A stretch of 37,302 nt of DNA, taken from NCBI GenBank assembly GCA_028874905.1, contig JAPPGZ010000100.1, positions 1-37,302 of the forward strand, read 5' to 3'. Position 1 is the first letter of the stretch, and each line of letters opens with the position of its first letter. Position numbers and translations under genes: made by a program. The DNA comes from Gemmatimonadota bacterium. GTDB taxonomy: Bacteria; Gemmatimonadota; Gemmatimonadetes; Longimicrobiales; Gaopeijiaceae. Shown one piece after another: positions 25,586 through 33,302 of the stretch. The notes under the pieces were generated by a model. That model was not told the origin of the DNA. It did no database searches and was given only the letters and a program-made list of their open reading frames with translations.

Positions 25586-27702
25586 CTCGCCCGCCGATGC
25601 GCACGATCGGACGAATCGTTTCCGTCCGCGGACGACTCGTCTCCGTCCTCGCGCTTGCCCTGGCCGCCTGTGGCGGTGAAGCAGCGCCTCCCGTGCCGGC
25701 GTCACTGACCGTTGTCCCCAACGCCCTCTCCTTCGCTTCCCTGGCCGACACCGCCCGCCTCACCGCGACCGTGCGCGACGAGAACGGAGAGATCATGCAG
25801 GGGGCCGCGATTACGTGGGTCTCGCAAGACGCGGCGGTAGCGCGAATCACACCCTCCGAGCGCGCTCCCTACGTGCTGGTCACTTCCATCGCAAACGGCA
25901 GCACGCGGATCACCGCCACAGCCGGCGGCGCGAGCGGCACCGCGACCGTGCAGGTCGAACAGATCGCCACGAACGTGGAGATCACGGCGCCCACCGACTC
26001 GCTCGTGGTCGGCGACTCCGTACAGATGACCGCCCATGCAACCGATGCGGTCGGATCGGAGGTCGTCGGCGCCCTCTTCTCCTGGGAATCCAGCAACCCC
26101 GGGGTCGCAACCGTCGACGACGATGGCTGGGTGCGTGCCCGCGCCCCCGGTTCGGCCGAAATCGCCGCCATTCTTGGCGAACTCCGCGCCTCCGCGGCCC
26201 TGACCCTGCTGCCGCTGCCCGAGCGCAGGGTGCTTCATGCGATCTACGAGGCCAGCGGCGGCGCCTTGTGGAAGGACAACACCAACTGGCTCACCGACGC
26301 CCCCCTCGCCGAATGGTACGGAGTACACCTGAACGACGACGGTCAGGTCATCCATCTGCTGCTCACCGGCAACGGACTCATCGGCACGATACCACCCGAG
26401 ATCGCCAGCCTGAGCCATCTGGAGGCACTGCACATCGGTCTCAACGACCTGACCGAGGCCCTGCCACCCGAAATCGCCCACCTCAAGCGGCTCAAGTCCC
26501 TCGACCTGACGTACAACGCGTTCGACGGCCCCATACCGCCCCAGATCGGGAGCCTCGAATCCCTCGAATGGCTTGGCGCGTTCGGAAGCGGGTTCACCGG
26601 CGAGATCCCGCCCGAAATCGGCAACCTCCGCCAATTGCAGTCCCTGGATCTATGCTACAATCGCCTGACCGGGCCCATCCCCCCGGAGATCGGCGACCTC
26701 GCCAGCCTGAAGCGACTCGCACTCTGCGGCATCGACGCCAACCCCACCGAGGGCAACCGCCTGAGCGGCGAAATCCCCCCGGAAATCGGCAAGCTCACAA
26801 ACCTCAGCCTGCTGAGCCTGGGCGCCAACCGCCTGACCGGGCCCATCCCGCCCGAAATCGGCAACCTCACCAAACTCGACTCGCTTCTTCTCTACAGCAA
26901 TGAACTGACCGCCATCCCGCCCGAAATCGGCAAACTCGAGAGTCTCCAGTGGCTCGTGCTATACGGGAACCGCCTGACCGGATCCATCCCGCCCGAAATC
27001 GGCGATTTACACAATTTGCGTATTCTGCACCTCGGCTGGGGATGGGCGAGCGGCCGCAACCTGCTCACGGGCTCCATACCGGCGGAAATCGGCAACCTCA
27101 CCCGCCTCCGACACATGGACCTGGGGGGCAATCAGCTCTCCGGGCCCATACCGGCGGAAATCGGCAACCTCCACTCGCTGACCAACCTCGAACTGGGCTC
27201 CAACATGCTCGAGGGCGCGATCCCGGCCGAGATCGGCAACCTGACCCGCCTGACCTCGTTCGCCGCCTGCCCGAACAGCCTCGAAGGACAAATCCCGCCA
27301 GAATTCGGCAAGCTCGGGCGGCTCACGCAGCTTTTCCTCTGCACCAACCAGCTTTCGGGTCCGATGCCCGCGGACCTCGGCGAACTGCACAGTCTCCGCC
27401 AGCTCATCGTAGCCGGCAACCGCCTGACCTCCGCGGTGCCGGCGTCGATGGTCTCGCTCCGCCAGCTCCGCGAGTTCTACTGGCAGAACAACGACGGACT
27501 GTGCGTCCCCTTGCTGACCGAATTCGACTCCTGGCTCGCCCGCATCCCCGCCCATCGCGGTGACCGCTGTTCTCCGGCATCGGCGCAGGCGGCCGAGTCG
27601 CACGAACCCTTCGAGGCCATACGTACGGGTGCGCATAGGCATGTGACAACAGAGCGACCCCTGTCGCCCCGCCCGGTCCCGGACCTTGTCCGCCGACGGT
27701 AG
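25582..27702 (+). CDS. Lipoprotein with two Big2 Ig-like domains and plant-type leucine-rich repeats
   Basis: GTG 25582 overlaps the upstream TGA; ATG 25597 is the alternative start. The signal peptide ends in L-A-L-A-A-C, a lipobox, so the protein is lipid-anchored. Two bacterial Ig-like (Big2) units follow, each with the A-x-V-x-x-x-G or T-A-T-x-G-G type closing strand, covering roughly residues 30-215. Then come about thirteen to fourteen 23-25-residue repeats of the form L-x-G-x-I-P-P-E-I-G-x-L-x-x-L-x-x-L-x-L-x-x-N, the plant-specific LRR class, between a capping segment L-W-K-D-N-T-N-W-L and a C-terminal cap with C-V-P and R-C. Surface binding of a protein or glycan is the usual role of such proteins; the ligand is unknown. 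The tail after the cap (about 45 residues, Arg-rich at the end) is low complexity. Confidence 0.88.
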   Translation: MTRPPMRTIGRIVSVRGRLVSVLALALAACGGEAAPPVPASLTVVPNALSFASLADTARLTATVRDENGEIMQGAAITWVSQDAAVARITPSERAPYVLVTSIANGSTRITATAGGASGTATVQVEQIATNVEITAPTDSLVVGDSVQMTAHATDAVGSEVVGALFSWESSNPGVATVDDDGWVRARAPGSAEIAAILGELRASAALTLLPLPERRVLHAIYEASGGALWKDNTNWLTDAPLAEWYGVHLNDDGQVIHLLLTGNGLIGTIPPEIASLSHLEALHIGLNDLTEALPPEIAHLKRLKSLDLTYNAFDGPIPPQIGSLESLEWLGAFGSGFTGEIPPEIGNLRQLQSLDLCYNRLTGPIPPEIGDLASLKRLALCGIDANPTEGNRLSGEIPPEIGKLTNLSLLSLGANRLTGPIPPEIGNLTKLDSLLLYSNELTAIPPEIGKLESLQWLVLYGNRLTGSIPPEIGDLHNLRILHLGWGWASGRNLLTGSIPAEIGNLTRLRHMDLGGNQLSGPIPAEIGNLHSLTNLELGSNMLEGAIPAEIGNLTRLTSFAACPNSLEGQIPPEFGKLGRLTQLFLCTNQLSGPMPADLGELHSLRQLIVAGNRLTSAVPASMVSLRQLREFYWQNNDGLCVPLLTEFDSWLARIPAHRGDRCSPASAQAAESHEPFEAIRTGAHRHVTTERPLSPRPVPDLVRRR

Positions 27703-27755
27703 TGTATCAGGGGAGGAGGATTACGGACTTCACTGCCCCGCCCGCCGGATATCAA

Positions 27756-28505
27756 ATGGCCGCCTTTGCCAGCGCATTGCCGATCGCCGCGGCTGCGGCG
27801 GCTGCCCTCCTCGTTTCTTCCTCCGCCGTGGCCGCGCAGGCCGACCCCGACGAGGATGTCGCGTTCCACCTCGTGGGTCAGGTCGTCGACATTGCCACCG
27901 GCGCACCGGTGCAGGGCGCCCGGGTGTCCGTAGCAGCGTCCGCGTGGATGTCCCTGACCAACTCGCAAGGGCGTTTCATCCTGCATGATCTGGATCCCGG
28001 ACCGCACCGGCTGTCGGTCGAGCAGCTGGGCTACCGCACGCTTGTCGTCCAGGTGCGGGCCGGGACGGCGGCAGCCCCGCTAAGGCTTGGCATCGAACCG
28101 GATCCCATCGTTCTCGAAGGTCTCGAGGTGGTCGGCAGGCGTTTCGAGAGACGGCGACGCGCCACGGGCCTGAGGGTCAGCGAATTCGACCAGCACGACC
28201 TGGCGGCCAGCAGCAGCACCTCGACGGCGGAAATGCTCGAGGAGCGCATTCCGGTCCAGCGCACCCGGTGCGACGACGGGGGGTTCGAGTGCGTCTTTAC
28301 GCGCGGCGGACGCATTCGTCCCGTCGTCTGCATCGATGAAACCCCGATGATCGATGGCTGGAACGCGCTGGCGGCCTACCGTCCTCAGGAGTTCCACATG
28401 ATCGAGGTCTACGGGCGAGGCGGTCTTGTCCGCGCCTACACCCACATGTTCATGAAGCGCGCTGCCCGGATCCGGTTTCTACCGGCCCCGGTGGGCTCCT
28501 GCTAG
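27756..28505 (+). CDS. Secreted carboxypeptidase-regulatory-like plus TonB-plug-like protein without barrel (copy B)
   Basis: From ATG 27756 the 249-residue product has a signal peptide (M-A-A-F-A-S-A-L-P-I-A-A-A, cleavage near A-V-A-A-Q). A regulatory domain follows (L-V-G-Q-V-V-D-I-A-T-G-A-P-V-Q-G-A ... G-R-F-I-L-H-D-L ... V-E-Q-L-G-Y-R-T-L), then P-I-V-L-E-G-L-E-V-V, R-R-F-E-R-R-R-R-A, and a plug-like end with V-C-I-D-E-T-P-M and H-M-I-E-V-Y-G-R-G-G. It parallels the protein at 9581-10348 along its whole length, including R-x-F-E-R-R-R-R-A and A-Y-T-H-x-F-M-K-R-A-A. It lies 53 nt after the LRR gene on the same strand. Its 3' end overlaps hisD by 56 nt on the opposite strand. A GTG at 27702 would add 18 residues without a signal-like start. 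Confidence 0.8.
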   Translation: MAAFASALPIAAAAAAALLVSSSAVAAQADPDEDVAFHLVGQVVDIATGAPVQGARVSVAASAWMSLTNSQGRFILHDLDPGPHRLSVEQLGYRTLVVQVRAGTAAAPLRLGIEPDPIVLEGLEVVGRRFERRRRATGLRVSEFDQHDLAASSSTSTAEMLEERIPVQRTRCDDGGFECVFTRGGRIRPVVCIDETPMIDGWNALAAYRPQEFHMIEVYGRGGLVRAYTHMFMKRAARIRFLPAPVGSC

Positions 28506-29802
28506 CGTCGCGCATCTCCGCCGCGCGGGCATGCGCCTCGAGCCCTTCCATGCGGGCGAGCGCGGCCGCGTCCCTGGCGAGCAGGTCACGCTCCCGGCCC
28601 GGTTCCAGCCGGAGCCAGGTGGGCCTCCGCAGGAAGGACAGGACGGATAGCCCGCCGGTAAACCGCGCCGTGCCGCCCGTCGGAAGCGTATGATTGGGGC
28701 CGGCGCCGTAGTCGCCGAAGACTTCCGCGACGGACTCCGTGACGAATACTGCACCGAATCTGTCCAGCACTTGCGCCCATGCCTCCGCGCGGCCCCCGTG
28801 CAGCTGGAGGTGCTCGGGTGCAAGCTCCTCACAGCAGCGCAGGGCTTCGGCCTCGGGGGCGACGACGGCGAAGCCGTTGTGCAGGGCGGCGATTGCGGTC
28901 TCTGCGGTGGGCAGGCTGGCCAGTTGACGCTCAAGCTCGCGCTCCACCCTGGCGACCAGGTCCCCGGACGTGGTGATGAGGACCGGGAGCGCGGCGGGGT
29001 CATGCTCGGCCTGTGCCAGCAGGTCGGCGGCGATGAGCGCAGGGTCCCCATCTTCGTCCGAAAGCACGGCCAACTCGGACGGGCCGGCCAGCAGGTCGAT
29101 GCCGACGATGCCCGACAGAAGGAGCTTCGCGGCGGTCACCCACTGATTCCCCGGCCCGACGACCACATCGCACCGCGGCACCGGAGGGACGCCGTACGCC
29201 ATGGCCGCCACCGCCTGTGCCCCACCCACCCCCAGCAGCCCGTCCACCCCCGCCACAGCCCCCGCCGCCATCACCTCGCGGGACGGTTTCGGCGAGGCCA
29301 GCCACACCTCACGAACCCCGGCGACCCTGGCCGTCACGGCCGTCATGAGCACGGACGACGGCAGCGGGAACCGCCCTCCGGGCGCGTAACACCCCGCCAC
29401 CCGGACGGGCACCACCCGGTCGCCGGCCGTCCCCCCCTCGACCGGCACGGACACCGGCGCGGCCGCTTCCATCTGGGCGCGCGCGAAGTGCTCGATCCGG
29501 CTGGCGGTGCGCTCCAGCACATCTCGATCCGTCCGGGGCAGCGAATCGAGGGCAGCTTCCATCTCACCGGGAGTCCTGACCAGCGCCCCACCGGCATCGA
29601 GACCGTCCCACCGCTCGGCGTACTCGCGCAGTGCGTCCTCGCCGCCTTCGCGCACCGACTCGATGATCTCCAATACGGTCGGAATGATCGCGCGCGGCAC
29701 GGCGGGCTGGCGTTCGCGGCCCACGTCGTCTGCGGAGACCCGTTTCAGGCGCACGCGAGGCTGCCCGCTGCTCCGGCCATGAGCAGCCCGACCCTCACGC
29801 AC
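28450..29802 (-). CDS. hisD: Histidinol dehydrogenase
   Basis: HisD oxidises L-histidinol to L-histidine in two NAD-dependent steps, the last reactions of the pathway. Family motifs are present throughout: G-G-E-D-A-L-R-E-Y-A near the N-terminus, C-Y-A-P-G-G-R-F-P-L-P-S-S-V, V-V-G-P-G-N-Q-W-V-T-A-A-K, G-P-S-E-L-A-V-L, A-P-E-H-L-Q-L-H with a catalytic His, and G-P-N-H-T-L-P-T-G-G. GTG 29802 is chosen because GAGGG lies 7 nt before it, 10 nt after the previous stop; GTG 29754 would give a start closer to other HisD proteins (434 residues). It is the last gene of the operon. The C-terminal 18 residues are Pro/Ser-rich and overlap the convergent plug gene. Confidence 0.93.
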   Translation of the reverse strand: MREGRAAHGRSSGQPRVRLKRVSADDVGRERQPAVPRAIIPTVLEIIESVREGGEDALREYAERWDGLDAGGALVRTPGEMEAALDSLPRTDRDVLERTASRIEHFARAQMEAAAPVSVPVEGGTAGDRVVPVRVAGCYAPGGRFPLPSSVLMTAVTARVAGVREVWLASPKPSREVMAAGAVAGVDGLLGVGGAQAVAAMAYGVPPVPRCDVVVGPGNQWVTAAKLLLSGIVGIDLLAGPSELAVLSDEDGDPALIAADLLAQAEHDPAALPVLITTSGDLVARVERELERQLASLPTAETAIAALHNGFAVVAPEAEALRCCEELAPEHLQLHGGRAEAWAQVLDRFGAVFVTESVAEVFGDYGAGPNHTLPTGGTARFTGGLSVLSFLRRPTWLRLEPGRERDLLARDAAALARMEGLEAHARAAEMRDASRSPPGPVETGSGQRAS

Positions 29803-29812
29803 ACACCGACCC

Positions 29813-31117
29813 TCACCCACCACCCGCTCCCTTGGGCTCCGACGCCGCCCTGCGCTTGACCTTGAGGCTTCTCCTGTCCAGTTCCCGCTCCACATCGGCC
29901 AGGTTCGCGCCGGCGCGCTCCAGCGCCACGGTCAGGAAGTACATCAGGTCCGCGGCCTCCTCGACGACACGGTCCGCGACGACCTCCCCGCTCGGCCCCG
30001 CGCCCGCCGCCTCCCCCAGTTCGCCAGCCTCCTCCAGCAGCTTGCCGCGCAGAAAGTCGCCGTCGCCGAGCAGGCGGCTCGTCAGCGACCCCGGAACCGC
30101 CTGGGCCCGCCGCGACTTCACCGTCCGCTCCAGCTTGCGGAGCCCGTCGGCCGGGCCGAAGCAGGTCCAGTCACCCCCGTGGCAGAACCCGGTCCCCGCC
30201 TGCCGCACCGCGAACCGCAGGGCGTCGCGGTCGCAGTCGGCCTCGATGCGAAGCAGCGCCTGGGTCGCGCCCGAGGTGGCACCCTTGCGCCACAGCCCGC
30301 GCGAGCGCGAGTGGTACACGCCGATGCCCTCGTCGATTGCCGTACGGACGCTCTCAAGGCTGGACCAGACAAGGCCGAGCGCTCCACCCCGCTCGTCGCA
30401 CACGACCGTCGGCCAGAGTCCGTCGGCTCGCTCGCTGCGCAGCGGGGCCGTGAACGCCTCGGCCAGTCCCAGGTTACCGCGGTACAGCGCCATCCCCACC
30501 TGGGCGTCGGCGCCAGCAGCATCCAGCCACGCGACCTCCGCCACCGTGGTGATACCTCCGGCGACGGTCAGGCACGACGTGCCCGCCGCTTGCACCAACG
30601 GCGCGATCTGGTTCCGGGGAAAGCCGCTCTCTTTCCCCTCCCCCTCCACGAAGGTCACGAGGAAGCTCCCCGCGAGGCCGCTCAGCTCGCGCATCCCCTC
30701 GTAGATGGTGCGGCCCGTGCGCTCGGTCCACCCCTTGACGACCACTTCGCCCTCCCACGCGTCAAGCGCCGCCACGACCCGGTCGCGCGGCAGCCCCTCG
30801 AGCACCTCCGGGACCGCAGCCGTGCCCAGAACCACCTTTACGGCGCCGCGATCGAGCCATGCAAGCGCCCCTTCACGGTCACGTATGCCGCCGCCCACCC
30901 GGCACGGCGCGATCGCACACAGCTCTTCCATCACGGCCGCGTTGGACCCACGCCCCAGCGCCGCATCGAGATCCACCACCGCGACCTCGCCCACCCGGCC
31001 GAAGCGTTCGGCGAGGGGACGCGGATCGCCCGCCTCCAGCACCTTGCGGCGGCCCTGCACCAGCTGTACGGCCTGACCGTCCATCAGATCGATCGAGGGA
31101 ATGATCACGGTGCGCAC
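29813..31117 (-). CDS. hisA/hisIE: Trifunctional HisA-HisI-HisE fusion
   Basis: Three histidine enzymes lie in one 434-residue chain. Residues 1-230 are HisA, the ProFAR isomerase barrel, with I-P-S-I-D10-L-M-D-G, V-G-G-G-I-R-D and A-L-D119-A. Residues about 232-322 are HisI, phosphoribosyl-AMP cyclohydrolase, with H-S-R-S-R-G-L-W-R-K-G-A-T-S-G and its zinc cysteines C295, C312 and C319. Residues about 325-415 are HisE, phosphoribosyl-ATP pyrophosphatase, with L-L-E-E-A-G-E-L and V-V-E-E-A-A-D-L-M-Y-F. The domains catalyse steps 4, 3 and 2. HisI-HisE fusion is common; HisA at the front is not usual. GTG 31117 overlaps the end of hisF by 13 nt, implying translational coupling. Confidence 0.93.
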   Translation of the reverse strand: MRTVIIPSIDLMDGQAVQLVQGRRKVLEAGDPRPLAERFGRVGEVAVVDLDAALGRGSNAAVMEELCAIAPCRVGGGIRDREGALAWLDRGAVKVVLGTAAVPEVLEGLPRDRVVAALDAWEGEVVVKGWTERTGRTIYEGMRELSGLAGSFLVTFVEGEGKESGFPRNQIAPLVQAAGTSCLTVAGGITTVAEVAWLDAAGADAQVGMALYRGNLGLAEAFTAPLRSERADGLWPTVVCDERGGALGLVWSSLESVRTAIDEGIGVYHSRSRGLWRKGATSGATQALLRIEADCDRDALRFAVRQAGTGFCHGGDWTCFGPADGLRKLERTVKSRRAQAVPGSLTSRLLGDGDFLRGKLLEEAGELGEAAGAGPSGEVVADRVVEEAADLMYFLTVALERAGANLADVERELDRRSLKVKRRAASEPKGAGGG

Positions 31118-31992
31118 CCCCCACGCCCGCCCGCGACGTGCTCCCGCGCCCTCCCCACCGCATAGGAGTACCCGGGTCGCACCGCCACGCCGAGCCCCGC
31201 CAGCGCCCCCTTGACCTCTTCCACCGTCCAGTTGCCCTGGTGGAAGATCGACGCCGCCAGCACCGCATCGGCCCCGGCGCGAACGGCGTCGGCCATGTGT
31301 TCGGGAGAGTCGGCGCCCCCCGACGCGACGATCGGCACCTGCACCGCGGAACGCACGGCGCCGAGCAGGGTGAGTTCGTAGCCGCTGCGCGTGCCGTCGC
31401 GATCGATACTGGTCAGCAGGATCTCTCCGGCCCCGCGCTCCACCGCCTCACGCGCCCACGCCACCGCGTCCCGCGCGACTGGCCTGGTCCCGGAAAGCAC
31501 GACCACCTCGTAGCCGCTGTCCAGGGCAACCGTTCCATCCGGACGTCCCACCACCCGCGCCCCGGGGTCCCCATGGCCCACGACACCCCACCGCCCCAGC
31601 GCGTCGAGCGACACCACCACGCACTGCGACCCGAAGCGCGCAGCCAGATCGGTCAGCAGCGCGGGGCGCCGAAGCGCGGCGGTGTTCACGGCCACCTTGT
31701 CCGCACCCGCCTCGAGGAGCGCCGCCGCGTCCTCGATCCCGCCGATCCCGCCTCCGACGGTAACCGGCACTGAAAGCCGGGCCCGCACGGCGGCCACGGT
31801 GTCGAGACGGGTGCCGCGTCCCTCTGGCGTGGCCGTCACATCCAGAACGACGACCTCGTCCGCCCCCTGCTCCTCGTAGGCCAGAGCCAGCGCGGCCGGG
31901 TCGCCCTGATCCTCCAGACCCCTGAACCTGACGCCCTTCACGACCCGTCCGTCTCGGACGTCGAGGCAGGGAATGATGCGCACGGGGAGCAT
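31105..31992 (-). CDS. hisF: Imidazole glycerol phosphate synthase, cyclase subunit
   Basis: A 295-residue (beta/alpha)8 barrel with both catalytic aspartates in place: D11 in R-I-I-P-C-L-D-V-R-D-G-R-V-V-K-G, and the second in V-V-S-L-D-A-L. Phosphate-binding glycines follow in V-G-G-G-I-G and V-A-S-G-G-A. It joins ammonia delivered by HisH to PRFAR and splits the product into IGP and AICAR. The family length is about 255; the excess lies in the A-L-G-R-W-G to V-A-L-D-S-G-Y stretch and a 20-residue tail. It starts 3 nt after the hisH stop and overlaps hisA. Confidence 0.94.
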   Translation of the reverse strand: MLPVRIIPCLDVRDGRVVKGVRFRGLEDQGDPAALALAYEEQGADEVVVLDVTATPEGRGTRLDTVAAVRARLSVPVTVGGGIGGIEDAAALLEAGADKVAVNTAALRRPALLTDLAARFGSQCVVVSLDALGRWGVVGHGDPGARVVGRPDGTVALDSGYEVVVLSGTRPVARDAVAWAREAVERGAGEILLTSIDRDGTRSGYELTLLGAVRSAVQVPIVASGGADSPEHMADAVRAGADAVLAASIFHQGNWTVEEVKGALAGLGVAVRPGYSYAVGRAREHVAGGRGGCAP

Positions 31993-31995
31993 CGC

Positions 31996-32610
31996 TCAGG
32001 CCTCCAGCCAGCGCGTCAGGAGCGCCTTGCCGTAGTCGCCCGACAGCTCGGGGTGGAATTGGCAGCCGACCACGGGGCCGCGTTCCACCGCAGCCAGAAA
32101 GCGGCCTGCGTACTCGCACCAGACGGGCAGCCAGCCGGCGGGAGCGGCGGACAACCGGTATGAGTTCGCGAAGTATGCGTAGCCGCGCGGCACGATTTCG
32201 CACCGGGCGTCCGGGGTCACCAGGTTCCATCCCATCTGGGGGACGCGCCAGCCTTCATCTCCGCTCTCATAACTGCCGACGACTCCGTCGAACACGCAGA
32301 GCCCGGCGACGCCGGGCGCCTCCTCGCTGCAGGTCGCCATCAACTGCATGCCCAGGCAGATGCCGAGCGTAGGCCGGCCCCGCTCGATGCGTTCCCGCAA
32401 GGCATCCTCCAGGCCATGAGAAGCGATGGCGCGCTGGGCCGCCGCGAAGGCGCCCACGCCCGGAAGCACAAGCCGCTCGGCCGCGGCCACATCGCGGGCG
32501 TCATCGGTAGCGCGAACCCGGCATCCCAGGCGCGCGAATCCCGTCATGACCGAGGCCAGGTTGGCTGTGCTGGTGCGTACGACGGTAACCGCCGGGCGCC
32601 GAGGCGTCAC
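31996..32610 (-). CDS. hisH: Imidazole glycerol phosphate synthase, glutaminase subunit
   Basis: A class I glutamine amidotransferase of 204 residues. The nucleophile is C85 in L-G-I-C-L-G-M-Q-L and the His-Glu pair is H186 and E188 in Q-F-H-P-E-L-S-G. The HisH-specific P-Q-M-G-W-N segment is present. It hydrolyses glutamine and passes ammonia to HisF. GTG 32610 is taken as start because it overlaps the hisB TGA as GTGA and gives the conserved V-T-V-V-R-T-S-T-A-N-L N-terminus; the open frame continues upstream only as a shadow of hisB. Confidence 0.94.
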   Translation of the reverse strand: MTPRRPAVTVVRTSTANLASVMTGFARLGCRVRATDDARDVAAAERLVLPGVGAFAAAQRAIASHGLEDALRERIERGRPTLGICLGMQLMATCSEEAPGVAGLCVFDGVVGSYESGDEGWRVPQMGWNLVTPDARCEIVPRGYAYFANSYRLSAAPAGWLPVWCEYAGRFLAAVERGPVVGCQFHPELSGDYGKALLTRWLEA

Positions 32611-33302
32611 AGGACCCCCTTCGTGGACGGGATGTCGCCGCCGCCGGTCGACGCCAGCGCGGCCTTCAATGCCAGCGCCGTCGCCTTGAAGCATGCCTCG
32701 ATGCGGTGGTGGTCGTTGGCGCCCCGGATCACGTCAACGTGCATCGTCAGACCGGCTGCCTGGGCGAAGGAGAGGAAGAAGTGCGGCACCATTTCGCACG
32801 AAAGTCCGCCGACGCGATCCCGCCGGAGGTCGAGTTGTCCGGCGAAGAACGGGCGGCCCGAGACGTCGACCACGGCGCGCGCCAGAGCTTCGTCCAGCGG
32901 CGCATACGCGTGCCCGAAGCGCGCGATGCCGCCGCGGCGGTCGCCCAGCGCCCGCGCGACTGCCTGACCCAGTGCCAGTCCGGTATCTTCGACGGTGTGG
33001 TGGTCGTCGATCTCCAGATCGCCGTCGCAGCTTAGCTCAAGCCACCACCCCGCGTGAAAGGCCAGCGCGTGCAGCATGTGATCGAAAAAGCCGATCCCGG
33101 TCTTGACGCGTATGGTTCCCGGCTCGCCCGCCGGACCACCTGGCTCGCCCGCCGAATCATCCGCCCGCCCCGCCTCACACCCGTCCAGATCAAGGCGCAC
33201 CTCGACCTTGGTCTCGCCGGTCTCGCGCCGAACGCGGGCAACCCGCGCCCCCGCGCCCGCGGAAGCCGATCCGCCGTCTCCGCTCCTGCCTGTGTCACCC
33301 AT
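32607..33302 (-). CDS. hisB: Imidazoleglycerol-phosphate dehydratase
   Basis: The 231-residue enzyme dehydrates IGP to imidazole acetol phosphate. Metal-binding His/Glu motifs are intact: G-F-F-D-H-M-L-H, D-D-H-H-T-V-E-D, and D-H-H-R-I-E-A-C-F-K-A; also D-V-S-G-R-P and H-F-F-L-S-F-A. It lacks the HisB-type N-terminal phosphatase, whose role may be taken by the HAD domain of the neighbouring hisC fusion. A Gly/Pro/Glu-rich insert near residues 50-60 comes from a 13-nt direct repeat (33121-33133 and 33142-33154). ATG 33302 overlaps the upstream gene by 8 nt. Confidence 0.94.
   Translation of the reverse strand: MGDTGRSGDGGSASAGAGARVARVRRETGETKVEVRLDLDGCEAGRADDSAGEPGGPAGEPGTIRVKTGIGFFDHMLHALAFHAGWWLELSCDGDLEIDDHHTVEDTGLALGQAVARALGDRRGGIARFGHAYAPLDEALARAVVDVSGRPFFAGQLDLRRDRVGGLSCEMVPHFFLSFAQAAGLTMHVDVIRGANDHHRIEACFKATALALKAALASTGGGDIPSTKGVL

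Noticed and set aside
26370-27450. Regular DNA repeat that could be read as a repeat array
   Set aside because: It is the codon-level echo of leucine-rich repeats; units vary and there are no spacers, so it is not CRISPR.
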